A DNA stretch of 64,000 nucleotides from Viola odorata (GCA_963691705.1 OY829537.1:37451514-37515513), one strand, 5' to 3'. Shown: positions 21,312 to 33,500, counted from the stretch's first letter. Made by a program: numbers and translations. Notes: a model not told the origin generated them from the letters alone.

Positions 21312-22859
21312 TGTGACTCGCCATCGGAACGGGTAAAAAATAATATTAAACTTGATGCCTAGATGCACAAGCTAATTTGCGTATAATGGTAATAGGGTCG
21401 ATCCACAAAGAGGTTGAACTATGAAATCTTGCCCTAAATGTACGATAGAATGAAATGCACAGACGGTAACACAAAGGGGGGGGGGGGTTTACTAGTCAAA
21501 CAAGTCGACCAAAGATGTCGAGGGCACGATAGCTAACAAAGACGTAAATAATAAATTGAAGGAATTAACAAACATAAACAAGACAAACAGAGAATTAAAT
21601 GAGAAAATTAGATAATGAGAAATCTTAGCAAGGGATTTTCTTGGGTTGCGTCGAGGCCTCGTTAGTCATCGACGCACAGATAGTTTATTCTCACGCTACA
21701 GTACATTTAGGCCTCCTACTTTCCTCTTACGAGAAGCTACCCCCCATTTTCACTATTAATAAGGCAGCCTTGACGTTGTGTCGTCCCCCCAGGCATGAAG
21801 CGGGGAGGCAATACTTACAACGCCCATGAAGATAAGGAAAGACACATCTAGGGCTAAATGCCTCTCAGTTTGTTAGGCTCGTGACACCGCCCTAATCACT
21901 CACTTGCCCTAGACTGAACGGACCAAGCTAATGACAATTTGTCTAGTGTCTACTCTATTCTAAGGCTTCGTGTTAGTTATAACCAAACAAATGACGATGA
22001 TCTATGATAGTAAATCAAAAGGTGATCAAGCTCCTAACAAAACCATCTAGATCTAGTATTAAAACGACAAGTGAGTAAATATAGCAAAGAGAATATATTA
22101 AACACAATTTGGTCTCGTGACAATCCTCATGCAACCCTTAAAACACCCTTGCTAAGCTAAAGAACTTAGCCACATATATTAATCAATAACAAAATAGATT
22201 CAACCATAAGCATAAGAGGAAAGAAATACGAAATGAAGAGAAATGCAATATTAAGAAATACCGGCCGGAGCTAAAGCTCCAGTTTAAACAGTGATGCCAG
22301 CGACGGCTATAAAGAAGTGGGAGTGACAAATCCCAAGAAGGAAGGCGAGCGGCTGCTCCCAAAATGATTCTATGACCTAATAATGAGTGATGTCCTAAAA
22401 ACCCTAAAAACTAATGTTTAAATACCCTTACAACTCACTAGAAGACAAAGGACAACTAGGAGAAGGGGACAAAATGGGAGGACGCCCTAAAGGAATATTC
22501 CTAAGGTAGCCAAAAAGGGATCTGGGAGGAATCCCACGAGAATCTTGTCGCGTGCGTCCTTGAGGAGATGTTTGCACGTGTGGCAGCAAGTTTGGGGCAA
22601 AATGCAGCTCTGGATGGCTCAAATGAGAATCCTGGGCAAGACAACGCGACTGGCATCTAGGGCTCGACGAGGGGGAAACAGCTAGGCCTCGACGCTTTGA
22701 GATCCACGGCAGAATTCCACAAAAAAGGAGTATTTCGGCATCTTTTCCTCTTTGAGTTTAGATCTGCAAAAAGTATGAATTCAAAGGAAAATTAGCAGTA
22801 TCATGCCCAAGATAAGCCTACAAATACAGAGGAAAATATGCATAAAATACGCTATATCA
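21312..22859 (-). repeat. C-family LTR (C1), reversed
   Basis: Matches the C2 5' LTR (58038-59600) in the same orientation: 'GATGCCTA.(A/T)TGCAC', 'GAGA.ATCTTAGCAA', and a shared GGCATGAAGCGGGGAGGCAATACT type block. Ends TGTGACTCG (21312) and TATATCA (22859). Confidence 0.75.
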
Positions 22860-23140
22860 AATATCCCCACACTACCCGATGCTCGCCCTCGAGCATCAAC
22901 AAAACTGAAAACCACCCCAAACATAGACGACCACAACCAACCCAGACACAAAAACAAACCAGACACCAAGCTAAATTTCGCTAACGACACCACTTCGCCT
23001 AGACAACACCTGCATCAAATCAGAAGGGTAACGACCCCAAAGATTAGACTTTCCTGCATCCAACCCATGTACCAACAATCCTCACCAGATAGGTGTTTAC
23101 GCTCACGCTCACAAACAAGGATATGTGTTTGATCGCTCAA
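22860..23140 (-). mobile_element. C1 internal 3' end with polypurine tract
   Basis: On the minus strand a purine tract (GTAGTGTGGGGATA, plus 22862-22875) precedes the LTR start, so 21312-22859 is a 3' LTR. A 'GCTCGAGGGCGAGC' palindrome lies beside it. The rest is non-coding. The boundary with A1 near 23140 is approximate. Confidence 0.6.
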
Positions 23141-23560
23141 AACTAAATGCAACTAGCGCAGTACAAAACCAGACTTGCATATCAATCCGAGTACGTAGTA
23201 CACATGCATGGGCAATCATTCAATCGGAGGGAACCACACAGGGTCATACCAGCTGAGCATCAAATTGAGGAAGATGCTAGTCTTGACCAAGACCTACAGC
23301 AGCAGGTTGAACCTTCCTTTACACCAGAACCTACACAAAACAACATGCAAGCAGTTCTGACTGCCCTGAACCAGAATAACCAGTTCCTCACAACCATGCA
23401 ACAAACAATTAATGACTAGCAACAAACCATTCTTAGACTACAACAAGACCAAAAAGATGCCTTAACCATTATGACGAAATTCCTGAATGGTCTACTCATT
23501 ATGACGAAATACCCCAGGTCAATTCCTTCCTTTTCTATTATGTATATATTTGTTTAATTT
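23141..23560 (+). pseudogene. Athila downstream ORF, C-terminal part (A1)
   Basis: Resumes the A1 downstream ORF after the C1 insertion. The frame encodes a Gln/Asn-rich tail: RREPHRVIPAEHQIEEDASL, LDQDLQQQVEPSF, LTALNQNNQFLTTMQQ. A TAG falls at 23417-23419, and the coiled-coil-like Gln repeats continue after it. The counterpart in A3 (about 50220-50520, minus strand) has the same 'AEHQIDQDVGLDQDQQ' type sequence. It is a remnant with no independent function. The first ~70 bp are of uncertain origin. Confidence 0.65.
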
Positions 23561-24613
23561 TATTTTTAATTTTTTGTTTGTGTTACTTACCTTACTCACA
23601 CATTGAGGACAATGTGTCCACTAAGTATGGGGGAGGGGGTTTTCTATTTGTATGTGTGATTTTATTTTTAATGTGAATTTATTATTTTTGAGTGTTTCTA
23701 GTGTTTTTTAAATTTTTAGGTATGTCTTAAATTTTTTCTGCATGATTTTCTTTGGATTTTTGTGTGTTTCAAGATTGATTTGCATGTTTTGTATTATTTT
23801 CAAGAATCAGAAGTCATTTTATCTTTAAACATCTCATCCATTTACATAGGAAGTAAGAATGCTTTATTTCATGACTCCATACTATACTGCCAGGGCAATT
23901 AATTGGGTTAACATTTCCAATACCTGTAAAAGTGTGACACCTGGTACTCTTTAAGCATCCCTCATGTACGTAGATTCCTGATTCTAGTGCTTAACACCAG
24001 AATCTGCAAATGAAACAACCACAAATGTTTTGTCTCACCTTGTGAGCCTTTGACATATAGAACTGCCATGCAATTTGTAGATGAGCTCTTGAAAAGAATA
24101 AAATGCTCTTTAATTCTTACCTCGCCAAGTAGGAGCATCTAGAGAACTATCCTAGTAAAAGAACAAAATGTTGCAGCAACATATAAAAGAGAAACAATTT
24201 TGTCCTGGTGTTCTTGCCTCACCAAGTAGGAGCATCCAGGAAACTACTCAATCAAAGAACCATGAGAAATGCTGTAAAAAGCAAGGCTCAAAAGTACTTG
24301 TAAAAAAAATATGGAAGTAGTTCATATGGAATAAGAGGAAACAGAGGAAGACAGAACAGTTTGTTTTGTTTCAGTTTGCATAATTTTATCATGGAGCACC
24401 GGAATTATGACTATGTATATGCAGGATGTTTGGGGTATTGGTTAGGCCTTAGTAATACATTTTTGGAGTTGTGAATTAAAGTGTTTGAGGATTCTATGTG
24501 ATGAGATGGATGGTTAACTGCAAGTGTTTTCTGATTTTTATCTTTCTATGTGTTTTGTTTTGTTATTGAGTCAGAATGCTTAGGGACAAACATTGGAATA
24601 AGTGTGGGGGGTT
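23561..24613 (+). other. 3' UTR and polypurine tract of A1
   Basis: Non-coding. An inner purine tract lies at about 23625-23639 (ATGGGGGAGGGGG) and the tract adjoining the LTR at 24600-24611 (AAGTGTGGGGGG). Between them are two ~120-bp units with 'CCTCGCCAAGTAGGAGCATC' / 'CCTCACCAAGTAGGAGCATC' (24121 and 24217), also seen in A2 and A3. Confidence 0.75.
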
Positions 24614-25980
24614 TGATTAAGCTTGAGTTGCAGTAGTTTTTACCACTAGTTCTCTTGTAATTTCGAATGGTATGCTATTGATTTTGGTATGAATCATTTA
24701 ATTATTATATGAGACAACTTTAGAGAGGAAAAGAGCAAAAAGATGAGAATTAGGCATGGTTCTAGGCATATTTGGAGCAGCTGGATTCTTGACCAAGACA
24801 TTGGAGTCATCTCTCTAGGCCAAGACAGATTCACTTGGCCAATCCACCATCCTGGCGAAATCTATGGAGCAGACAACGGATTAAAGACGCTGGCAAATGA
24901 TTTTCCTGCCCTAACGATGGAATCGTTAATCTGGGATTGATTGAAGATGCGTCCTGTTATTTTCACTTTGTTAGGATTCTTTGGTGAGGAGAGAGTAATT
25001 CAAAATACAATTTAAATTTGATTAGGATTTTATTTCCTTTAATTCTGCTATTAGCTATTTTCTATGAAGCATTTATACTCTCTTTAGGATTTTTTGAGAG
25101 AAGCTCGGCCGTCTTTGGGTTGGAATCTCCTCTGGATTTTTATCATCTTTGATACATTCAGCTCCTTCGGGAATGAAGGATTACTATCATATTTTCAATA
25201 CATTATTTGTTTTACTTTCAATTATGTGTATGAGTAGCTACGTTCACCTTTCTTAGCAGAGGCATCTAAAGCATGAGCATGAATATACATGAGACGTAAT
25301 CGAATCTATTAATCTTCAATTCTGTATTTAATCGATCTCGTGAGTATTACCAACGTATTTTCTATTTGATATTAGACCTGATCAATCTAGGATTGAGTAG
25401 ATCACGCAACAATCATTCTCCTTGGCCATGGATTATTGACCAACTGGATCGAAGTAGACACCTACGCGCTAGCGGAAGTCCATGAAATAGTAGGGGGAAA
25501 GGTTAATCAGACCCAGTCCTAATTGATGCCCAAGGATAGTAGTCTGGAGTTTTCTTCCCCTAATCATTCATCAACCAATTCAGTAAACCCTTTAACCTGC
25601 AAGGTGCTGGTTGGTTAGACATCATCTCTAAGCGTACCTTGATCCTATAGTAACTATGTAGATTGAAGATGAATACCCCTGCGTCGATGATTGTATCTCA
25701 TGTCTCATAGCTGTCTCCTAGGAATCTATCTCTCATTTGATCTCTATTTCTGAATCTGTCATCTTGACCAAGAACATAATTCTTGGCCAAGACAATTACT
25801 TGTTTTATTTATCCTTCTGTTTTAGTTTCAATACAAAACCCCCAATTTCATCTAAGTGTTATTTTAATTATTACAAGTTCACACAAAAATTATACCATAA
25901 CTCCATGTGGATCGAACCTCTTACTGTTCATAGCAACAAGTTGTAATTTATATTTATTTTTGACAGATTTGACACATACA
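24614..25980 (+). repeat. 3' LTR of A1
   Basis: 1367 bp, from TGATTAAGC after the purine tract to ...CACATACA. TATA-like TATTTATACTC lies near 25070. It gives the full-length outline for the A family and shows the 5' LTR is truncated. It lacks ~46 bp present in the 5' LTR. Confidence 0.85.
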
Positions 25981-27669
25981 TGGTAATTATATTTTCATAT
26001 GTACATAATTAATAACATTATTTTTACTTTATATGGAAATTGCACTTTTTAATTTTTTAAATTAAAGAAATAGAGTATATATATGAGCATTATACATACA
26101 TTGGTATATATAGTAATAGATGTTATTAAATTATTTTGTACGAACTAATTACACTTACTATATTTATATAGTCAATAAAATTTCATATAAAACAAGTGTT
26201 GGAGGGATACTTCTACCTTAATAAACTGGACATTTAATATAGGAACGTAGTAATAATATTTAGTTTCAAAGTTAATTTGAAATCAACGACTTTTATCGGG
26301 TGAGACATCAATTATTTTCTCATAATATTAATACGTACAATTATTATATCTCAAATTAGTGATCAAGTATCTAAGGTAGTTAATTTTCACAAATATAATC
26401 TCTTAATTTTACTAAAATTATTATACTTTTTCAAAATAATAATATATATATTTTAACTTGTTCTTTTACATGCTATATTAAATTAATTGATACTATGTAC
26501 ATTATTTTTTTTTGTATATGTAGTACAAAAATATATATTTAGTTTTAATGTTAATTTGAAATAAAGGACTCTTATTTATAATTTTCTCATTATAGAAATA
26601 CAATAATGAGAAACGTCATTACTTGCAAAATTAGTCAAGTAGGGAACTTAATTTTGTACCAATATAATGTCTTCATTTTACAAAAATCATTATACCTTTT
26701 CCAAATATTATAAGTTTTAATTAGTTTTTTACATTGTATATTAAATTAGTTAGTTTTGCATATAAGAGTCCTTAATTACACAACCAAAGGAAACATGTAC
26801 ATTTAAAATATATGTATAGGATCTTGTAGATGTAGCTAGTATAATAACATTTAGCCTCTAAGTTAATTTGAAATCAACGATAATTATATATAACATCAAT
26901 TATAAATGCAAAAAGAGAATTGAGGATGAAATGAGTATTTTCAACTTATTACATTATTCATTTATTGTGAGGCATACCTTAATGGTTATTGAATTTTATT
27001 TTTTGTTGATTGCTAGGCCTATGAAGCTAATTATGAAAATGTAGCTAGTGGGAAACCTTCATCTCAAACTGTGCAAAATGAAAGCCATGCGAGTGGGCAA
27101 ACATTTATACAAATCTACCACAAGTAAATCTGCCACCCTCATCTTCTGCTATAGGGAGGCTTATGAACCAACAAACTGTAGGAGCAGCACTGCCATCTGC
27201 AACACACCCTACACCAAAACCACCTACTGCATCGGTTTCTACTCCAAGGCCACAAAATGCAGCAGATTACACTCCCATGCCACCTTCTACGCAATCACAC
27301 AGTAAGAAAAGGACACGTGAGGTCATTGGTACCCAAGAATCTACAACAGGCTGATCTCACCTGCTTAAAAACCTTGGATCCCCTGATTACTATTTTACTG
27401 GAATTTTTTTCGTCAATTGTAATGAAATGGTGTTTTATTGATGCATAAGTGGTTGTTAGATATATTAGGTTCCTTTAGTATGAAACTGAGATTGAAGACT
27501 GCTTTACATTTTTGTAGCCACTAGTGTGATATATTAAATTAATTACATTATTTTTCTAGATTTTTAAATTAATTACATTATTTTTTGTAGATTAATTACA
27601 TTATTTTTCTGGATTAATTAAATTAATTGCATTATTTTTCTGGATTTTTTACATTAAATTAATTAGATC
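25981..27669. other. AT-rich region with degenerate repeats; possible coding remnant
   Basis: Very AT-rich. A block with 'TTAATTTGAAATCAACGA' recurs near 26270, 26550 and 26860 (spacing about 290-300 bp), followed in the first two by related 'AATATAAT.TCTT.ATTTTAC' text. At 27100-27353 a Pro/Ser/Thr-rich frame (RLMNQQTVGAALPSATHPTP) ends in KKRTREVIGTQESTTG, like the tail of a plant transposase or a decayed host exon; I cannot identify it. An AT-rich ~30-bp repeat (TTAATTACATTATTTTTCT, about five copies) lies at 27530-27665. Confidence 0.45.
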
Positions 27670-28965
27670 CTCCCTTTGTAATATATATTCGGCTTGGAAA
27701 TCACAAACCAGATCGTATCAAGCAGTAGCGGAGCTCTTAGTGCTTTGAGTTTATCTTGTGTTTGTTCCGTTTGTGTTTGTTCTACCGCCAAGAAAATTTC
27801 ACCATTTTGTGCCCAAAAACTTCAGTTTGTGTGTGAAAAATGTTGTTCTTGACTCTCCTAAAATTTCTGTGAAAATCTCATGGGTTTTGGCCACCCAAAA
27901 CTGAAAAGAGCACATTTTCCAGCTTTAGGAGCTCTTGTTGTGTCTTCATTTCTCCACCTAAAAGTCTCCAAATTTCTATCAAGAGTCCTCAATTTATGTG
28001 TCTTAAACATTAATCTTGAGTTTTCTTAACATTTGGTGAAAGTTTCAAGCCATTTGGACACCAAATCCAAAAGTTACAAAAGTTTCAGTCTTGAAATTCT
28101 TCATGTCCATCTTGTGTACAATTGTTTTTTAGTTTCTGTCGAATTTTCTCTTCCTTCCTGAATTTCAATGTTAAATTTCATGAATTAAAATAATCATTTG
28201 TTATTTTTAAGAGGTGAAAACCGAAGCTTTGCCCAAGAACAACTCCATCAGATAACTTAGTGTTCTTTATGTGTTCTTAAAGTTCTTGTTGAATCCTCTA
28301 AATTTGATCCGAACTTACTACTTTTCTCTCATCAATTTTGTGTTTGCCTTTTTAGTTTAATCTATTTTAATTTGATCAAAGTCAGCTCTTACACCTTTCC
28401 AACAACTCTCTTACACCTTGCCATTTTTGGTGCTACACAAAAAGCAACTTGACTTTTACCCGTTTGAGCTGAGACAACCCAACAAGAATTCCGCACAAAA
28501 ATCTCCCCCAAACACCCCATAAAAGGTCTGCACAAGTCCTAAACTAAGGAGAAAAGGTAGCAAACCAAAGTCCTAAACAAAACACCTTTTGTGCTGGCAT
28601 TAGAGGGAAAAACGTGGTGAGTCTTAAACACATGTGCGAGCTGCTACTTTTATTTTAAACATCAACTTAAGTCTTTTATCTTTGTGTCTCCAAGTCCTAG
28701 AGTCAACTAAATTCCTAAACATCTTCTCAAGTCTCATTCATCCGAGTCTCTTCTAGGTTTACCCAATTAGTGTCTTTCATTGAGTCTTGTCTTGCTTGTG
28801 TCTTTCTTGCACCTTCTCGAGTCTACTTCTTATGATTCAGTACTTGAGATTGCTAGCTTGAATATGTGTGAGTGCAAGAGCTTGAGAGGGTGGTGATGGT
28901 AATTTTTTCTAGAGTTAAATACGAGCGTAAACACGTGAGGATGTGTGTTGTTTTCACTAACCTAT
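27670..28965 (+). mobile_element. Fragment G: LTR end, primer site and 5' leader of an F/D-like chromovirus
   Basis: Ends of the LTR (GATCGTATCA, 27711-27720) and the following 'GTAGCGGAGCTC' match element F (31194-31218). The 5' leader is ~1.2 kb, non-coding, and rich in short T/C tracts. It shares 'CGTAAACACGTGAGG' (28930) with the F leader (32190). It stops before gag at a TA repeat. Confidence 0.65.
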
Positions 28966-29196
28966 ATATATATATATAGGTTGCAATTTTTGTAAGAATA
29001 ATATCACAAGATAGTGATTATTATCAATAATATCATAATAATATCTCGAAGACATTTTCATACATTTTCCTCCTTCGAAAATGAAGGATTATTATCAATT
29101 ATATACATTGCTTATTTTTCTTTTTAATTATATATATGAGTAGCTAAACACTCTTTTCTTAGTAGAGGCAATAAAGCATGAACATGAGTATACATG
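28966..29196 (+). repeat. A-family LTR fragment (A4) behind a TA-repeat palindrome
   Basis: 29035-29196 matches the middle of the A LTRs ('GAAGGATTATTATCAATTAT', 'ATGAGTAGCTAAACACTC', 'AAAGCATGAACATGAGTATA'; compare 39110-39245). CCTATATATATATATATAGG at 28961-28980 is a perfect palindrome at the junction with G. Confidence 0.65.
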
Positions 29197-29446
29197 ATGA
29201 TACGAGCCAGACTAGGAGTCCAGCCGCATCTACCGCACCCGTGCCCTTACCGCCCGCAGGTGCCATCACACGCTCGCACACGAGAACCCTACAAGAGAGG
29301 CTAAGCACCCTGATCCATGAGGACCAGAAGGCCGAAGCCTCGTTGGACTCAGCCAGCCTGCGCGCGCCCCAGCCGAGCCTCGTCACACTCGTGCACGCCA
29401 CAACCGAGGCACCACCGAGGCCACCATGGGCCAAGTCGGACCTCTA
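29197..29446 (+). pseudogene. pol: Chromovirus-type pol tail (E2)
   Basis: Short frame ending at TAG 29444-29446. It encodes a Pro/Ala-rich stretch and then PAGAITRSHTRTLQERLSTL, the 'GPITRSRA..L...L..L' signature at the very end of many plant chromovirus-type Pol proteins. It is GC-rich against AT-rich neighbours. Upstream pol is missing; an A LTR fragment joins on the 5' side. Too short to function. Confidence 0.6.
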
Positions 29447-30140
29447 GCCCATATTTTGATGTAAGAAATATTCCGGCAAGACAAGATGTATTTATAAATC
29501 ACCAGGAACATGCCTGCCAAGTGCCAGCTCAATCGCAGCAAAGGTTAGGGAGAACACCTCACTCAAAGTACCATACTGCCAGCGAAAGCCACCTTCGAGC
29601 CTTTTGACTATGGACGAATATTTCCCCGCACTATCTTTAGACCACGGTGAGATATGTGTCTTAGAAGTACTCTTTACAAATTTAATCCAATTCTCCTGAG
29701 CAAGTTGAGAGAACGCCTTATTCTACTCAGCGTGTGCAGAAATAAAGCCCAACGGGCCTCCAGAAGTTCCGACTCAAGCATTGGTCACTCTGACCGGACT
29801 GTGACTTGACCAGGAACTGGATTGACTTTATTTTAAGTTGTTTGACTATTATTTATCTAGGTGGATTTTATTATTAAGTAGATAAATAATTAGGAGCGCT
29901 TTTAAGTAGTTAAGCGCAAGTGAACTACTAAGTAGGGTTTTGCGGATTTTTTTCCATAAAAAGGGAGAGCTGCCTCTTTGTTTCTTAACGTTGATTATTA
30001 TTAAAAACCAGAAGAGTTTTCTTCAGTTGATCTCTCAAGATCCTTGTTCTATACCCGGTTTGATAAGCCGCGTCTAGCCTCAAGTAAAGCACGAAGTCTA
30101 TCATCCATTCTTTAGTTTCATCTGGGTTGTCTAGGTATTG
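29447..30140 (+). repeat. Probable 3' LTR of E2, truncated
   Basis: Non-coding sequence after the pol tail with a TATA-like CCATAAAAAGGG (29954-29965) and a T-rich segment downstream. It ends where the F 5' LTR begins at 30141. I have no second copy to fix its limits. Confidence 0.4.
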
Positions 30141-31203
30141 TACATGGACAAAAGCGTCAAGACATGATGGAGCAGATGGAGTCCGATAAAAGGTCTGAAA
30201 GACTTGATGGAAACCTCTATGTGTTATGTTTATTGTGTCCAAGTGTCAGAGCATTCGGACAAGTAGATCTCAAGGAGATTCGAGATGACAATCTCGCACA
30301 CAGCAGTTCTAGGCACAGACACAATAGGCAACTTCGTTGGAATGTATCCGGTGCTGTACAAGTCCAAATTGTGCGATCGACCAAGCGTTGGAAACTTCAC
30401 GATGTTATCTTTCATTTGGGACAAGATTCAACTCATTTGGCCCAGTGGTTTAAAAGTTATGGAAGTCTACATTATGGTGCGCAGTCTGTCCACGAGACAA
30501 CATACGACTTGAAGTTTCGGCCCAAACCTTGGCCCGATGATGGAGAACTCGACATGAGCTGCTGGAATGCATTTAATTATATTTATATTTACTTTAAATT
30601 AGTTTTCTTAGTTAATTAGTTAAATATTGACAACAACTTATGTTTTCATTTATTTAACTAATTAGTTAATTAGTTTCCTTAATTAATTAGTTAAATAAAT
30701 GACAGCAACCTTTGTTTCCATTTATTTAATTAATTAGTTAATCAGTTTATTTAAATTAGTTAATTAAGTTAATTTTCTTAATTAGAACTCCTACTTCTAT
30801 TCCTATTAGGGTTTGCTTGTAAACTCTTTATAAGGAGCCGTTTAGCTCCATTATTGGGTGGCTTTTATTTGATAATTTTAGAACCTTTGTTTTTCAATAT
30901 TTGCCCCTTGTTCAACGTGTTGAACCTTGTTCTTCTTGAGTCTGCAATACTTGAGTCGTATACAAGTAAATCTTAGAATTGCGTTATTGTGTCATTTCTC
31001 TTAATGTGATTCTCACATCGTTGAGTCTAGTCCTAAGAATCCGATTCAAGATCCTTGACTTGAAATCGATTAGGGCTCTTAGCACAGGTTAGCTAAGTGG
31101 TCTAAGCTCGTACTTGTCGAGTTCATTACTTCCGCATCGAAATCCATCTTTGAACAACGATCAGAATTGGTGCTACGCATCCTAAGCAACTAGGATCGTA
31201 TCA
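30141..31203 (+). repeat. 5' LTR of F (first 29 bp missing)
   Basis: Begins TACATGGACA, aligned with 35185 of the 3' LTR, and ends GGATCGTATCA at 31203. TATA box CTTTATAAGG at 30826-30835. Contains AT-rich 'TTAATTAGTTAA' repeats (about 30610-30780). Confidence 0.9.
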
Positions 31204-31204
31204 G

Positions 31205-31217
31205 TTGGTAGCGGAGC
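31205..31217 (+). promoter_or_regulatory. Primer-binding site of F
   Basis: TTGGTAGCGGAGC, two bases after the LTR. It resembles the initiator-Met site TTGGTATCAGAGC with two differences. Confidence 0.5.
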
Positions 31218-32269
31218 TTAAGGCGTTCAAAGATTGGTAAGTATCTTTAATTGTGCTTTTAGTTTTCATTTCTGAAATTGGTATTCCCTTCTACTCCATT
31301 CAAAACCGATTTCTTTGTTGTGCTTGGTTCGTTATATGTGCAAATTTCTGGTAGTGTCGAAATTGAATTTTAATACATAGCTATTGAAGTCTGATTTTGG
31401 TGGGAAAGATCTTGTTGGAAAGATGAACCTGTTAGGTTTCTGAATCAAAAAGAATCAAGTGATTCGGACACAGGAGTCAAAAGCTATAGTCAATTTACTA
31501 AATTGTGTTTTCTGCCAAATCCTACACAATTTTCAGTTGGTGAAATTGGATTTTAATATATAGCTACTGAAGTCCGTTTTGAGTGAAAAAGGATCCATTG
31601 GAAGACTGTGTTTGTTGGGCTTCCAAATCAAAAAGAATCAGTCAATTTGGAGTTCAGAGTAAAACGTTCTGATCAAAACACTAAATTGTGTTTTGTTGTC
31701 AAAAAAAAAGGGGAAAAAAAACAGCAACTTGAAAAGAATCACGAGAAGGTTGTATTGGATAAAAAGAAAAAAAAAAGAGAGAAAAAAAAAGAAACGAAAA
31801 TTCCAAAAGAAAAGAAAGGAATTCAATTCTGCAAATACAAAAATATATAGAAGTATTTGCGCCACAAAAGTCCTATTTATCAAGGAAGCGAATTGAAGTG
31901 CGATTGGATATTAAAATCAGAACTGAAATTGAATTTGTTTGAGTCCTTTCGAGTCAATTTGAGCTTTCTTTGATTCCTTGAAATTGCCTTCTACTCTACT
32001 TGCTATTTGTTTGATTGGTTGTTCTTGCAATTACTCAAATATCAAGTGTCACCATTCTTTTCAGTGCTAGTTGTCTTTGAGAGTCTTCTTGGAAGCCTTT
32101 TTCTTGAACTCTTGAGTCTTATTAACACTTGAACAATTGCAAGGATTATTTGAGTGAATTTTGTGAGAGTATTAGAGAGTTCAAACACGAGAGTAAACAC
32201 GTGAGGGAGTTCTAGGATTAGTGCAATTTTACGTTTCTTTTCGTGTTGTGAATTTACAGGAATTACAGA
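31218..32269 (+). other. 5' leader of F
   Basis: Non-coding ~1.05 kb. An A-rich tract (31700-31830) gives spurious Lys-rich frames. It contains two ~190-bp related blocks ('TAGCTA(T/C)TGAAGTC', at 31378 and 31561). It ends in TTTACAGGAATTACAG just before the gag ATG; this could be a splice acceptor. Confidence 0.6.
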
Positions 32270-33340
32270 ATGTCTTACACGCAATGGTCTAAGGGGCGAG
32301 ATTATGAGGATGATGCATATCCGAGGCAAGGGCGGCATGATAGGCGTGAAAGGAGGAAGATCTCGGTTGGTTTGAGAGATAAGGCCGAGACATATAACAA
32401 AGGTGAGTCAAGGGTAAGACTTCCGCCTTTTGAAGCAGTGTACAATCCGAATGCTTACCTGGATTGGGAGCGAGATGTACAATCTATTTTTCGCTACCAT
32501 GATTATTCGGAAAGGAAGAAACTAGAGCTAGCAGCAGCTGCGTTTAGTGGAGATGTTAGATGTTGGTGGGAGCAAACTAATCTTAAGCGAGCCAATGCGA
32601 GGGATGTACCAATTGAGACCTGGAATGGGATGAAAGGAGTCATGAGAAATCACTTTGTCCCTACTAACTTCAGCCGTGAGCTTCTCCGAAAGTTGGAGAC
32701 CTTGACACAAGGAAATAAGAGTGTTGAAGAGTACTTTAATGAGATGGAGATCGCTTTGGAGAGAGCACAAGTCAAGGAGACCAAAAAGGAGACGATGGCA
32801 AGATTCTTCGAAGGCCTCAATTGAGAGATAACTGATCCACTGCATTACACTGAGTTCTTCTACTTAGAGGATATGTTACAAACAGTGATCAATATAGAGA
32901 AGCAAAGGATGAAGAGATCTCTTTATCCTAGTATCAGGCCTACTAAATCAAAGGCAAAAGATGAGGAGCAAAAGCAACTTGTGAAAGCTTATGCCGAGTC
33001 TGAAATCATAAGGGATATTGAGAGAAAAAGAGGAGAGTTGAGTGAAAAGAAAGAGAGCAATATTGAGGAAAACAACCCCCATGAAAAGAGTGAGCATGGG
33101 AAAGAAGATGAAATAAAAAACAACCCCCATGAAAATAGCGAGCATGGGAAAAGAGATGAGAGTTTAAAACACTTGCATGAAAATAAAGAGCATGCAGAGA
33201 GTGGCATAATTAAAAAAAGGAGAGATGTGTGTTTATGCCAAGAGAGAACAAGTGAGGGATGCATTACATGTGTAAAAAATCTGTTTTGGCGCAAGCCACC
33301 AAAAACTGAATTTTTGGCCATTGCGCTTAGATTTTCCTAA
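32270..33340 (+). pseudogene. gag: Chromovirus-type gag core plus spacer (F)
   Basis: ATG at 32270 (MSYTQWSKGRDYED). Residues about 45-185 form the retrotransposon gag domain: NAYLDWERDVQSIF, SGDVRCWWEQ, IETWNGMKGVMRNHFVP, GNKSVEEYFNEMEIALERA. A TGA at 32822 sits in 'GLN-EI', where CGA (Arg) is usual. The frame continues with YLEDMLQTVINIEKQ. After a Lys/Glu-rich stretch come three 'HE(N/K).EHG/A' repeats (33069-33197), then KKRRDVC. In chromovirus D the same 'HEN..HG' spacer lies between protease and RT, so F appears to have lost its zinc knuckle, protease and pol. Gag alone could be packaged with a partner's enzymes; this copy needs readthrough of one stop. Confidence 0.85.
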
Positions 33341-33500
33341 CCCTAATCCAAATGTTTTCTCTTCTATTATTATTTCTCCTCGTGTGCAGAACAAGAGCAG
33401 GCTGTTAGCAGAAGAGAAGCCTCTTACCTTACCACGAAGAAGAGGGAAAGAGCCTTGCGCATCCGTGGTGCCTATTTCGGTAAACCCTAACCGAAAGGGT

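Noticed and set aside
29997..30242. Minus-strand ORF beside the F 5' LTR
   Set aside because: It spans an LTR boundary and has no recognisable family or start context.
31608..31896. Lys-rich ORFs on both strands
   Set aside because: They come from an A-rich low-complexity tract in the F leader.
33321..33500. Start of the F long ORF at 33321
   Set aside because: The codon there is TTG; the first in-frame ATG is at 33501. The upstream open part is noted but not used as the start.
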